Origin: Dyella_A sp049445995
Lineage (GTDB): Bacteria > Pseudomonadota > Gammaproteobacteria > Xanthomonadales > Rhodanobacteraceae
Direction: 5' to 3'
DNA length: 64,000 bases
Assembly (NCBI RefSeq): GCF_049445995.1
Contig: NZ_JBMSDZ010000006.1
Coordinates: 124,001-188,000 of the forward strand
Positions 41,320 through 49,430 of the stretch are shown in pieces. The notes beneath the pieces are model-generated. The model searched no databases. It worked only from the letters and a program-made list of their open reading frames with translations, and was not told the DNA's origin. Every line of letters starts with the position of its first letter. Position 1 is the first letter of the stretch. Position numbers and translations under genes: made by a program.

Positions 41320-42087
41320 ATGCGCTGGCGCCGGCAGATCGGTTTCGCACTGTGGCTGGTGGCGCTGGCGCTGTTGCCGTGGTGGTTGGGCCTGCCGCTG
41401 CTGCTTGGCATCGCCGCCGTATTGCTGGTGGGGGCCGAGCGGCTGAGTCAGTTCGCTTCGACGCTGCGGTTGGCGCTGCGCTGGGGCCTGCCCGGCGTGG
41501 TGCTGGCACTCAAGCGCTGGCTGGGCGGCGACGCGCTGGCGTGGACGATCGCCGCCGTCGCCGCGCTCGCCGGTTTCACCCTGCTGGCCGGACTGGAATC
41601 GTGGCTGGACCGGGCGCGCCGTCGCGAGGCCGAGCAGGCGGATGCCGAGTCGCCGCGCCGCGCCGAATGGCCGGAACTGGCGCTGGCGCCGCTGCGCGTC
41701 GGCGGCATCGTGGAGCTGGCGCCGGTGCGGTGGCACGCGCTGGACGAGGCGGCGAACGATGCGCTGGACGACGGCCGCGGTGGCCGCGTGCGCTACCGGC
41801 GCGAAGCGGGCTTCGCCGGCTATGTGTTCGATGACGGCTCGCGCGTCGAGGCCCCGCCGGGGCGGCTGTGCGTGAGCCCGCGCGGGCGCTGGCTGGCGCT
41901 GGAGGCGCAGCCCGGCGTGCTGCTGTGGGATCGCGAGCTCAAGCAACGGCACCGCCTGCGCCGGCACCGGCTGTGCGGCTGGCACGACGAATCCCCGTGG
42001 CTGCAGGGCGGCGACGCCGGCATGCCGCTGCCGCTGCGCGATGCGCTGGACCGCGAGCGCGCACGCCATCGATCGGCCCCGATATGA
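41320..42087 (+). CDS. Hypothetical membrane protein
   Basis: Protein of 255 aa I do not recognise. The N-terminal 95 residues hold three hydrophobic segments (IGFALWLVALALLPWW, LPLLLGIAAVLLVGAE and AWTIAAVAALAGFTLLAGLE). The rest is soluble and Arg-rich, with aromatic and Trp residues (LCVSPRGRWLALEAQPGVLLWDRE) and no cysteine motif or catalytic signature. It follows purL by 56 bp on the same strand and may be co-transcribed. Codon bias is like that of the neighbours, so it is probably real. Confidence 0.72.
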   Translation: MRWRRQIGFALWLVALALLPWWLGLPLLLGIAAVLLVGAERLSQFASTLRLALRWGLPGVVLALKRWLGGDALAWTIAAVAALAGFTLLAGLESWLDRARRREAEQADAESPRRAEWPELALAPLRVGGIVELAPVRWHALDEAANDALDDGRGGRVRYRREAGFAGYVFDDGSRVEAPPGRLCVSPRGRWLALEAQPGVLLWDRELKQRHRLRRHRLCGWHDESPWLQGGDAGMPLPLRDALDRERARHRSAPI

Positions 42088-42134
42088 GCGACCGTTCGGG
42101 CCGAGCGAAGTGAAGCGAAGTCGAAGGGCAAGGT

Positions 42135-42162
42135 CGTCACGATCATTCCGTCACGATCATTC
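42135..42162. repeat. Perfect tandem 14-bp duplication
   Basis: CGTCACGATCATTC occurs twice back to back, upstream of the glycosyltransferase gene. Just before it, 42100-42128 carries a GAGCGAAGTGAAGCGAAGTC string typical of dispersed repeats. Confidence 0.85.
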
Positions 42163-42218
42163 AACGGCCGAATCAACAGGCCGTTTTCGATGGGCGCTCC
42201 CGCGCGCATACTTGCGCG

Positions 42219-43139
42219 GTGATCAACTCCCCCGATTCCTTTCCCGCGACCCCGGCGGGCGTGCCGGACGTCAGTGTCATCGTGGTCTCGGCCGACAGCG
42301 GCCCGGGCCTGCATGACTGCATCCGCCGTGCGTTGGCCTGTCCGGCCGTGCGCGAGGTGCTGCTGATCGACAATGGCTCGCGCGACGGCGTGCCCGAAGC
42401 GGTCGCCCGCGCGCACGAGCATGAGCCGCGCCTCAGCGTGATCTTCAACCACGCCAACCTCGGCTTCGGCCCGGCGGTGAACCGCGCGGCCAGGCGTTGC
42501 GGCGGCTCGCGCCTGCTGGTGCTCAACCCGGACTGCCTGCTCAAACCCGATACCGTGGCGCGCCTGGTCGCCGCGTTCGATGCACAGCCGCGCGCCGGCC
42601 TGGTCGGCGCCGTGGTGTGCGACCCGCACGGCGTGCCGGATCCCGCCTCGCGCCGCCGCGATCCGCTGCTGGCGCGCACGCTCACCACCTTGTTCAGGCG
42701 CCCCGGCGAGGGCATCCACGTCGAGGGGCCGATGCCGGACCACGCGGTGGAGGCCGAGGCGGTGTCCGGCGCGCTGATGCTGGTGTCGCGCCGCGTGTTC
42801 GATTACCTCGACGGCTTCGACGAGCGCTACTTCCTGCACTGCGAAGACCTCGACCTGTGCCGCCGCGTGCGCGATGCGGGCTATCGCGTGATGCTGGCCG
42901 GCGACGTGCGCGTGCTGCACGGCAAGGGCGGCTCCAGCCGGCACCGGCCGGTGTTCGTCAGCTGGCACAAGCACCGCGGCATGTGGCGCTGGTTCCGCAC
43001 GTTCGATCCCGACGCGCGCAAGCCGCATCTCGCGGCGATCGTCTGGCTGGGCCTCTGGGCGCATTTCGCGCTCAAGCTGCCGGGGCTGCTGTGGCGGCGC
43101 TTCACCACGCGTCCGGCGACGCAGGGCGCCACCACATGA
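42219..43139 (+). CDS. Family 2 glycosyltransferase
   Basis: Probable sugar transferase for surface polysaccharide, 306 aa. The GT-A fold is seen in VSVIVVSADSGPGL, LLIDNGSRDG, NLGFGPAVNRAA and LVLNPDC (nucleotide and metal site). EDLDLCRRVRDAGYRV is typical of rhamnosyltransferase-like members. A C-terminal hydrophobic stretch (IVWLGLWAHFALKLPGLLW) suggests membrane association. The start is GTG 42219; a later start would cut the first strand. Stop overlaps the next gene (ATGA). Confidence 0.9.
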   Translation: MINSPDSFPATPAGVPDVSVIVVSADSGPGLHDCIRRALACPAVREVLLIDNGSRDGVPEAVARAHEHEPRLSVIFNHANLGFGPAVNRAARRCGGSRLLVLNPDCLLKPDTVARLVAAFDAQPRAGLVGAVVCDPHGVPDPASRRRDPLLARTLTTLFRRPGEGIHVEGPMPDHAVEAEAVSGALMLVSRRVFDYLDGFDERYFLHCEDLDLCRRVRDAGYRVMLAGDVRVLHGKGGSSRHRPVFVSWHKHRGMWRWFRTFDPDARKPHLAAIVWLGLWAHFALKLPGLLWRRFTTRPATQGATT

Positions 43140-44050
43140 GCACAACTCAGAGGCGCAGCGCGGCGCTGGCCACGGTCGCGCTGGTCGTGGTGACGGCGGT
43201 GTGGGGTTCCACCTTCTTCCTGATCAGGGACGTGGTGCAGCGCGTGGCGGTGGCGGATTTCCTCGCCGTGCGCTTCGTGATTGCCGCGCTGGCGATGGCG
43301 CTGATGTTCGCCCGTCCGCTGCTGCGCCTGCCGCGCCGGCAGTGGCTGCAGGCGCTGGCGCTGGGCGTGGTGTACGGCCTGGCGCAGTTGCTGCAGACCA
43401 CCGGGCAGATCTACGCCTCGGCCAGCGTCAGCGGCTTCGTCACCGGCATGTATGTGGTGTTCACCCCGCTGCTCGGCACGCTGCTGCTGCGTCAGCGCAT
43501 GCCGTCGGTCACCTGGATCGCGGTGCTGCTGGCCACCGGCGGCCTGGCGCTGCTGTCGCTGCAGGGTTTCAGCGTGAATCGCGGCGTGGTGCTGGTGCTG
43601 ATCTCCGCGCTGCTCTATGGCCTGCACATCGTGGGGCTGGGTCAGTGGTCGCGCCCGGGCGATGCGTTCGCGCTGTCCACCGTGCAGATGCTGGCAATCG
43701 CCGCGGTGTGCCTGCTGGCCACGCTGCCGCACGGGCCGAAGCTGCCGCCGGACCGCGGCGTGTGGTTCGCGCTGATCTACATGGCGCTGGCCGCCGGCGC
43801 CGGCGCCATGCTGGTGCAGACCTGGGCGCAGGCGCACATGCCGGCCACGCGCGCGGCGATCGTGATGACGCTGGAGCCGGTGTTCGCCGCCGGCTTCGCC
43901 GTCGCCTTCGGCGGCGAGTCGCTGACCTGGCGCATGCTCGCCGGCGGCGCGCTGGTGCTGGCGGCGATGTACCTGGTGGAGCTGGCGCCGCGTCGCAACG
44001 CACGCGCGGCGGCCGGGATGCCGGCCGAGGCGATCCATCACGAGGTGTAG
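43136..44050 (+). CDS. EamA/DMT superfamily transporter
   Basis: Metabolite exporter-like membrane protein of 304 aa with ten hydrophobic helices made of two EamA repeats. The first contains VVTAVWGSTFFLIRDVV and RFVIAALAMAL, the second ends with TLEPVFAAGFAVAFGGE. Substrate unknown. The ATG overlaps the glycosyltransferase stop. The TAG stop lies inside a GTAGGAGCG extragenic palindrome, so the 3' end has been set by the repeat. Confidence 0.92.
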   Translation: MSTTQRRSAALATVALVVVTAVWGSTFFLIRDVVQRVAVADFLAVRFVIAALAMALMFARPLLRLPRRQWLQALALGVVYGLAQLLQTTGQIYASASVSGFVTGMYVVFTPLLGTLLLRQRMPSVTWIAVLLATGGLALLSLQGFSVNRGVVLVLISALLYGLHIVGLGQWSRPGDAFALSTVQMLAIAAVCLLATLPHGPKLPPDRGVWFALIYMALAAGAGAMLVQTWAQAHMPATRAAIVMTLEPVFAAGFAVAFGGESLTWRMLAGGALVLAAMYLVELAPRRNARAAAGMPAEAIHHEV

Positions 44051-44225
44051 GAGCGCACCCTGTGCGCGACCGGCGAACGCTTGGTGGTCCCATTTCGTCG
44101 CCCACAGGGTGGGCTCCTACAAAAAAGCGGTTCCGGTAGGAGCGCACCCTGTGCGCGACCGGCGAACGCTTGGTGGTCCCCCTTTGTCGCCCACAGGGCG
44201 GGCTCCTGCAAAAGGCGGCTCCTAC
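44047..44225. repeat. Two tandem extragenic palindromes plus a half-site between convergent genes
   Basis: Copy 1 is at 44047-44120 and copy 2 at 44136-44209. Each runs from GTAGGAGCGCACCCTGTGCG to CGCCCACAGGG(T/C)GGGCTCCT. A half-site GGCTCCTAC ends at 44225. The first TAG is the stop of the EamA gene and the last CTA (reverse strand) is the stop of aroB. Confidence 0.93.
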
Positions 44226-45313
44226 ACCGCCGCCTGCAGCACGCCCAGCACCGCCTGTTCCGCCACGCCGCCGACGATCTCCGCGCGGCCGATGCCGCGC
44301 CACAGGATCAGCCGCAGCGTGCCGGCGGTGTTTTTCTTGTCCAGCCGCATCAGCGCCAGCAGCTGCGGCGGGTCCATGCCGGGCGGCACGTCGGTGGGCA
44401 GGCCCAGGGTGTCGAGCAGGCGCTGCAGGCGCAGGGTGTCGTCCAGCGTGCTCATGCCGAGCTGCTGCGAGAGCTGCGCGGCCAGCACCATGCCCACCGC
44501 CACCGCCTCGCCGTGCAGCAGGGTGGCGTAGCGGCCGGCGGTTTCCAGCGCGTGGCCGAAGGTGTGGCCGAGGTTGAGCAGGGCGCGCTCGCCCTGTTCG
44601 GTTTCGTCGCGGGCGACCACGCCGGCCTTGTACGCGACCTTGCGTGCGATCGCCTCGCTGACCGTGGCCGGATCGCGCGCGGCCAGCGCGTCGGCATGCG
44701 TTTCCAGCCAGGCAAAGAAATCGCGGTCGCCGATCGCCGCGCCCTTCACCACCTCGGCCAGCCCCGCGCGGAATTCGCGCTCGGGCAGGGTGGCCAGGGT
44801 GCCGATGTCGGCGAACACGCCGCGCGGCTGGTGGAACGCACCGACCAGGTTCTTGCCGGCCGGCAGGTTCACGCCGGTCTTGCCGCCGACCGAGGAGTCG
44901 ACCATCGCCAGCAGCGTGGTGGGCAGCTGGATGAAGTCGATGCCGCGCATCCAGCATGCCGCGGTGAAGCCGGCGAGGTCGCCGACCACGCCGCCGCCCA
45001 GCGCGATGATGCAGGCGTCGCGGGTGGCGCCGAGCCTGGCCAGCGCGGCCAGCGCGCGCTCGACATTGCCGAAGGTCTTGTGCGCCTCGCCGTCGTCGAG
45101 CAGGAAGCTGTCCCATTGCAGGCCGTCGAGGCCCCGCGTCACGCGTTCGAGATACAGCGGCGCCACCGTGGTGTTGCTGATCACCAGCACGTGGCGTCCG
45201 CGGATCGCCGTGCGCCAGCGCGCGTGGTCGTCCAGCAGGCCGCTGCCGATGTGCACGGCGTAGCTGCGTGCGCCGAGGGTGACGTCGATGGTGTGCGTGG
45301 CGGGGGCGTTCAT
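44222..45313 (-). CDS. aroB: 3-dehydroquinate synthase AroB
   Basis: Second step of the shikimate pathway, DAHP to 3-dehydroquinate, using NAD and a divalent metal. It has 363 aa. Motifs are DDGEAHKTF, ALGGGVVGDLAGF, QLPTTLLAMVDSSVGGKTGVN and NLGHTFGHALE (metal His). The start at 45313 overlaps the aroK stop (ATGA). Its TAG stop is contributed by a GTAGGAG repeat half-site. Confidence 0.98.
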   Translation of the reverse strand: MNAPATHTIDVTLGARSYAVHIGSGLLDDHARWRTAIRGRHVLVISNTTVAPLYLERVTRGLDGLQWDSFLLDDGEAHKTFGNVERALAALARLGATRDACIIALGGGVVGDLAGFTAACWMRGIDFIQLPTTLLAMVDSSVGGKTGVNLPAGKNLVGAFHQPRGVFADIGTLATLPEREFRAGLAEVVKGAAIGDRDFFAWLETHADALAARDPATVSEAIARKVAYKAGVVARDETEQGERALLNLGHTFGHALETAGRYATLLHGEAVAVGMVLAAQLSQQLGMSTLDDTLRLQRLLDTLGLPTDVPPGMDPPQLLALMRLDKKNTAGTLRLILWRGIGRAEIVGGVAEQAVLGVLQAAV

Positions 45314-45849
45314 GCGGCCTGCGTGCGGTTCCAGTGGGTGTCGATCAGTGCGATGCAGCGCTCGGTGGCGGCAGCGACGTTCTCGTGCTCGCCGCTGACG
45401 GTGAGGTCGGCGATCTCGCGATACAGCGGCGCGCGCGTTTCGCGCATGGCGTCGAGCTTGCCGCGGCGATCCTCGCCGGCCAGCAGCGGGCGCCTGGTGT
45501 CGCGCGCGAGGCGTTCGAGCTGCTGCTCGATGGTGGCCTGCAGCCACACCACGTAGCCGCGCTCGGCGAGGTGGCGGCGGTTCACCGGATCGAGCACGGC
45601 ACCGCCGCCGGTGGCCAGCAGCACGCCGGCGCACCGGCTGCATTCGTCCAGCAGCTGGCTCTCGCGCTGGCGGAAGCCGGCCTCGCCCTCGATCTCGAAC
45701 ACCGTGCTCACCGGCACGCCGCAGTGCTGCTCGATCTCTTGGTCCAGATCGACGAACGGCAGGCCATAATGCGCGGCGAGGCGCCGGCCGATCGAGGTCT
45801 TGCCGGCGCCGGTGGGACCGACGATGAACAGGTTGCACGACGGATTCAT
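45310..45849 (-). CDS. aroK: Shikimate kinase AroK
   Basis: Phosphorylates shikimate at the 3-hydroxyl. It has 179 aa. Walker A is GPTGAGKTSIGR, the shikimate-binding DLDQEIEQHCG and the GGGAVLDP motif are present, and the lid Arg is in TRRPLLAG. First gene of the aroK-aroB pair, in the classical order. Confidence 0.98.
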   Translation of the reverse strand: MNPSCNLFIVGPTGAGKTSIGRRLAAHYGLPFVDLDQEIEQHCGVPVSTVFEIEGEAGFRQRESQLLDECSRCAGVLLATGGGAVLDPVNRRHLAERGYVVWLQATIEQQLERLARDTRRPLLAGEDRRGKLDAMRETRAPLYREIADLTVSGEHENVAAATERCIALIDTHWNRTQAA

Positions 45850-45917
45850 GCGCGAATGTTAGCGTGGAACACCACACTCTCAGGGCACACCACGCCGACG
45901 ACGGGGATCGCCACGCC

Positions 45918-46766
45918 ATGAGCGAGCGCGTGCTGCTGGCCGGCTGCGGCGACCTGGGCCAGCGCGTGGCGCGCCGGCTGCGCGCGCGTGGCGACACGGT
46001 GTTCGCGTTGCGCCGCCATCCGCCGACCCACGGCAGCGACGGCATCACTTGGCTGGCCGGCGACATGACGCAGACTGACCGCCTGCCGCCGCTGCCGCCG
46101 GGCATCACCCAACTGGTGCATCTGCCCACCCCGGGCGCGCGCGACGAGGCTTCCTGTCGCGCCGTGTTCGTTGATGGCCTGCGCCACGTGATGGCGGCGC
46201 TGGATGCGGCGTCGCTGAAGCGGGTGCTGTTCGTGTCGTCCAGCGCGGTCTACGGCGAGAGCGCCGGCGGCTGGGTGGACGAGGACACGCCGCCCGATCC
46301 CCCCGGTTTCAACGGCGTGCTGCTGCTGGAGGCCGAGCGCTGGCTCGCCGCGCAGCCGGTCGCCGGCATCGCGCTGCGGCTGGCCGGCCTCTACGGCCCG
46401 GGGCGGCTGCAACTGATCGATCGCCTGCGCGCCGGCGTGGCGCGGGTGCCGCGCACGCAGACGCACTGGGCCAACCGCATCCACGTCGAGGACGCCGCCG
46501 CGGCGATCGCGCAGCTGCTCGCGCTGGACGATCCGCAACCGGTCTACCTCGGCGTGGACGATATGCCGCTGCCGATCGACGTGCTGTACGACCATCTCGC
46601 CGCGCTGGCCGGCACCCCGCCGCCGGCCGACGGCCCCGGACCGGCGGGCATCGGCAGCAAGCGGCTGCGCAACGCGCGCCTGCGCGCCAGCGGCTGGGTG
46701 CCGCAGTGGCCGGACGCGCGCGACGGCTACGCGGCGCTGATGCAGTCGACCGAGCGCCCCGGCTGA
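45918..46766 (+). CDS. NAD(P)-dependent epimerase/dehydratase-like protein (YeeZ family)
   Basis: Extended SDR-like protein of 282 aa. Its N-terminal nucleotide site is VLLAGCGDLGQRVARRL. VSSSAVYGE follows, but the usual YxxxK is not obvious, since the next helix reads LLLEAERWLA as in YeeZ-type proteins. Function unknown. ATG 45918 is preferred because the Rossmann motif follows at once; a GTG at 45864 is open but adds a non-conserved tail. Divergent from aroK. Confidence 0.86.
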   Translation: MSERVLLAGCGDLGQRVARRLRARGDTVFALRRHPPTHGSDGITWLAGDMTQTDRLPPLPPGITQLVHLPTPGARDEASCRAVFVDGLRHVMAALDAASLKRVLFVSSSAVYGESAGGWVDEDTPPDPPGFNGVLLLEAERWLAAQPVAGIALRLAGLYGPGRLQLIDRLRAGVARVPRTQTHWANRIHVEDAAAAIAQLLALDDPQPVYLGVDDMPLPIDVLYDHLAALAGTPPPADGPGPAGIGSKRLRNARLRASGWVPQWPDARDGYAALMQSTERPG

Positions 46767-46873
46767 GCGGTTCGATCGATGGGCGCGGTGCTGGCCGTCG
46801 CGCATCATCGATCGCCACGGTCGACATCATCGGCGGTTCGCCCCGCAGGTCTTCATCGAGCAAGGAGCGTGTC

Positions 46874-47218
46874 ATGGCAGTAGCGGTTTCAGCGGAACTG
46901 GTCAGCACCACCAACGAGATTCCCGGCCATCGCATCGTGCGCCCGCTGGGTGTGGTGCGCGGCATCACCGTGCGTTCGCGCAGCATCGTGGGCAACCTCG
47001 GCGCGGCGTTGCAGACGCTGGTCGGCGGCAACATCACGATCTACACCGAACTGTGCGAGAAGGCGCGCGGCGAGGCGTTCGAGCTGATGCTGCAGCACGC
47101 CGCGGCGATGGGCGCCAACGCCGTGGTGGGCATGCGCTACGACGCCAACGAGGTGGCCGAAGGCGTGACCGAAGTGCTCGCCTACGGCACCGCCGTGCAG
47201 GTGGAGCCGGGCGCCTGA
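46874..47218 (+). CDS. YbjQ family heavy-metal-binding-domain protein
   Basis: Small 114-aa protein of the YbjQ (PF01906) family, which forms pentamers of unknown function. Family strings are STTNEIPGHRIVRPLGVVRGITVRS, ARGEAFELMLQHAAAMGANAVVGMRYD and LAYGTAVQVE. AGGAG is 6 bases before ATG 46874. Confidence 0.93.
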   Translation: MAVAVSAELVSTTNEIPGHRIVRPLGVVRGITVRSRSIVGNLGAALQTLVGGNITIYTELCEKARGEAFELMLQHAAAMGANAVVGMRYDANEVAEGVTEVLAYGTAVQVEPGA

Positions 47219-47261
47219 GCGTCGCCGCGCGCGCGTCGCCCGGCTCGGCCGCGCGCCGGCT

Positions 47262-48092
47262 TCAGCCGTGGTTGAGTCCGGTGACGCGGCGCTCGGTGTC
47301 GTATTCCACCCAGCTGTCGGCCAGCTGGGGCAGCGTGGCCAGCGCGTGGCGACTGAGTCGCTCGAAGTGCGCGAGAAAGCGCTCCATCGCCCTGGCGTCC
47401 ATCGCCAGCGGCGCGTGGCGGGCGATCAGCGCTTCTTCCTGCTCGCTGCGCCAGCGGCGCACCACGTCCCAGTTCGGTGCCTGCAGCACGATCAGCGCGT
47501 CGAGCTTGCGCCATAGCGGCTGGTAGGTGCGCAGCTGCCTGTTGACCCAGCGACGCCAGGCGCCGTCGGGATCCTCCTTGCGTTCGAGCTCGTTCACCGG
47601 TGTGTTGAGGGCCGCGGCGGTCTGTGGACGGATGCCCAGCGCCCAGCCCTCCAGGATCACCAGCTTCGGCGGGTGCGTGACCCGCGGCCAGCGCGACGGC
47701 GGCAGCCGCGTGTCGCGTCCCTTGTCGAAACGCGGGTAGGGCACCGGCAGCTTCTCCGATGCCTTGCGCAGTCCCGCCAGCACCGAGAGCAGCAGCTCGA
47801 TCTCGTGCGTGCCCGGCACGCCGCGCGTGCGCAGCAGCGGATGGATCTCCCTGGCCAGCATCTCGCGCTCGGCGCGCGAGTAGTAGAAGTCGTCCAGCGA
47901 CAGCACCTCGGTGGGAATGCCGCGCGACTCGGCCTGCGTCTTGATGACACGGGCGAGGGTGCTTTTGCCGCTGCCCTGCAGGCCGGAAAGGCCTATCAGA
48001 TAAGGCCGTCGCGCGCGGGCGACACGACCGGCGTAGTGGTCGAGCAGATGCACGGCGAGCGCCCGATTCTGCATGCTAGGATCGTTGTTCAT
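47262..48092 (-). CDS. P-loop kinase of the D-glycerate 3-kinase (Tda10/GLYK-like) type
   Basis: Cytosolic ATP-dependent kinase, 276 aa from the start chosen. P-loop is GLSGLQGSGKSTLA; LSLDDFYYSR, GVPGTHEIELL, FDKGRDTR and VILEGWALG match the glycerate-kinase/uridine-kinase-like group. Similar proteins are annotated as D-glycerate 3-kinase, but the substrate is not proven here. ATGs at 48101, 48092 and 48074 are all possible; none has a clear ribosome-binding site. Divergent from pdxH with a 41-bp spacer. Confidence 0.82.
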   Translation of the reverse strand: MNNDPSMQNRALAVHLLDHYAGRVARARRPYLIGLSGLQGSGKSTLARVIKTQAESRGIPTEVLSLDDFYYSRAEREMLAREIHPLLRTRGVPGTHEIELLLSVLAGLRKASEKLPVPYPRFDKGRDTRLPPSRWPRVTHPPKLVILEGWALGIRPQTAAALNTPVNELERKEDPDGAWRRWVNRQLRTYQPLWRKLDALIVLQAPNWDVVRRWRSEQEEALIARHAPLAMDARAMERFLAHFERLSRHALATLPQLADSWVEYDTERRVTGLNHG

Positions 48093-48133
48093 CCGCGCCA
48101 TGATGGCGCGCACCGGCCACGATTCAAGACCAT

Positions 48134-48721
48134 ATGCTCAAACGCGAGATTCTGGACACCCTCGTGCAACTGCTCGACGAGGCGAAGGCGGTGGGAGAGC
48201 GCGAGCCGACGGCGATGAACCTGGCCACCGCCGATGCCGCGGGCCGCATCAGTTCGCGCATCGTGCTGCTCAAGAGCGTGGACGAGCGCGGTCTGCGCTT
48301 CTTCACCAACTACCAGAGCGACAAGGGCGAGCAGATCGAAGCGCACCCGCAGGTGGCGCTCAATTTCCACTGGAAGGGTATCCGCGACGGCATCCAGGTG
48401 CGCGTGGAAGGGCTCGCGCGCAAGCTGCCCGCCGAGGAGTCGGACGCCTATTTCGCCACGCGCCCGCGCGGCAGCCAGATCGGCGCCTGGGCCTCGCTGC
48501 AGTCGCAGACGCTGCCCGACCGCGACACCTTCAACCAGCGCGTGGCCCGCTACGAGCAGGAGTTCGTGGGCCGCGACGTGCCGCGCCCGCCGCACTGGGG
48601 CGGCTACGTGGTGGAGCCGGACATGGTCGAGTTCTGGTACGGCGCCGAGTTCCGCCTGCACGAGCGCGTGCGCTGGAGCCGCCACGGCCAGGCCTGGACG
48701 CAGCGGATGCTGTACCCCTGA
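48134..48721 (+). CDS. pdxH: Pyridoxamine 5'-phosphate oxidase PdxH
   Basis: FMN enzyme making pyridoxal 5'-phosphate from the pyridoxine or pyridoxamine forms. It has 195 aa. Motifs are EPTAMNLATAD, SSRIVLLKSVDERGLRFFTNYQSDKG, RGSQIGAWAS and the C-terminal FRLHERVRW...W.QRMLYP. Shares a pathway with pdxA at 10.2 kb. Short spacer (4 bp) to the next gene suggests co-transcription. Confidence 0.97.
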   Translation: MLKREILDTLVQLLDEAKAVGEREPTAMNLATADAAGRISSRIVLLKSVDERGLRFFTNYQSDKGEQIEAHPQVALNFHWKGIRDGIQVRVEGLARKLPAEESDAYFATRPRGSQIGAWASLQSQTLPDRDTFNQRVARYEQEFVGRDVPRPPHWGGYVVEPDMVEFWYGAEFRLHERVRWSRHGQAWTQRMLYP

Positions 48722-48725
48722 CCCC

Positions 48726-49172
48726 ATGCGCCGCCATGCCGCCGACCACGTTGCGCAAGCCGTCTTCGCCGTGCACACGCGCGGGCGCGGCTTCTGCGAG
48801 ATCACCGACGAGGTGGCCAACGCGGTCGCTGCCAGCGGCGTGCAGACCGGGACGGCGAACATCTTCACCGCGCACACCAGTTGCTCGCTGCTGATCGGCG
48901 AGAACGCCGACCCCACCGTGCGGGCGGATCTGGAACGCTGGTTCGCCCGCGCCGTGCCCGACGGCGATCCGCTGTTCCAGCACGATGCCGAAGGGCCGGA
49001 CGACATGCCCGCGCACGTGCGCAGCATTCTCACCGGCGTCAGCCTCACCGTGCCGGTGCATGCCGGGCGCCTCGCGCTGGGCACGTGGCAGGGCCTGTAC
49101 CTGTGGGAGCACCGCACCGACGCGCACCAGCGCAAGGTCACGGTGACGGTGATCGGCGGCGCACACGGCTAG
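48726..49172 (+). CDS. YjbQ family protein (UPF0047, secondary thiamine-phosphate synthase-like)
   Basis: Protein of 148 aa, PF01894. Motifs are ITDEVANAV, GTANIFTAHTSCSLLIGENADP, DDMPAHVRSILTG and LGTWQGLYLWEHR. Some members show weak thiamine-phosphate synthase activity; the biological role is unclear. Follows pdxH by 4 bp. Confidence 0.92.
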   Translation: MRRHAADHVAQAVFAVHTRGRGFCEITDEVANAVAASGVQTGTANIFTAHTSCSLLIGENADPTVRADLERWFARAVPDGDPLFQHDAEGPDDMPAHVRSILTGVSLTVPVHAGRLALGTWQGLYLWEHRTDAHQRKVTVTVIGGAHG

Positions 49173-49199
49173 ACCATCGACACATAACCATCGACACAT
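49173..49199. repeat. Short tandem 14-bp repeat after the YjbQ gene
   Basis: ACCATCGACACATA followed by ACCATCGACACAT, directly before a palindromic repeat block. Confidence 0.8.
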
Positions 49200-49202
49200 G
49201 CA

Positions 49203-49362
49203 CGAGCGCACCCTGTGCGCGAGCGGCGAACCGCTTCGTGGCCCCCATTTCGTCGCCCACAGGGTGGGCTCCTACAAAAAGCGGTTCCCGGAGCGCACCC
49301 TGTGCGCGAAGACTTTTCATCGGGTTGGCATAAAAGCCTTCGCACACAGGGTGCGCTCCTGC
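49203..49362. repeat. Two extragenic palindromes of the GAGCGCACCCTGTGCGCGA family
   Basis: Copy at 49203-49275 is nearly the same as the 44.0-kb copies, with an ACAAAAAGCGGTTCC spacer after it as at 44.1 kb. Copy at 49290-49362 has closer to perfect arms and a different loop. They sit between the YjbQ gene and the BtuF-like gene. Confidence 0.92.
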
Positions 49363-49430
49363 GGTTTCCGTGTCGCAATACCAGGGAAGCTCCGGACAAG
49401 TCGTCCCTTTCAGTTATCGAGACACGCCCC

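Noticed and set aside
44047..49362. Spaced repeats that might suggest a CRISPR array
   Set aside because: Copies are palindromic, of extragenic type, irregularly spaced, and not separated by unique spacers of constant length; no cas genes.
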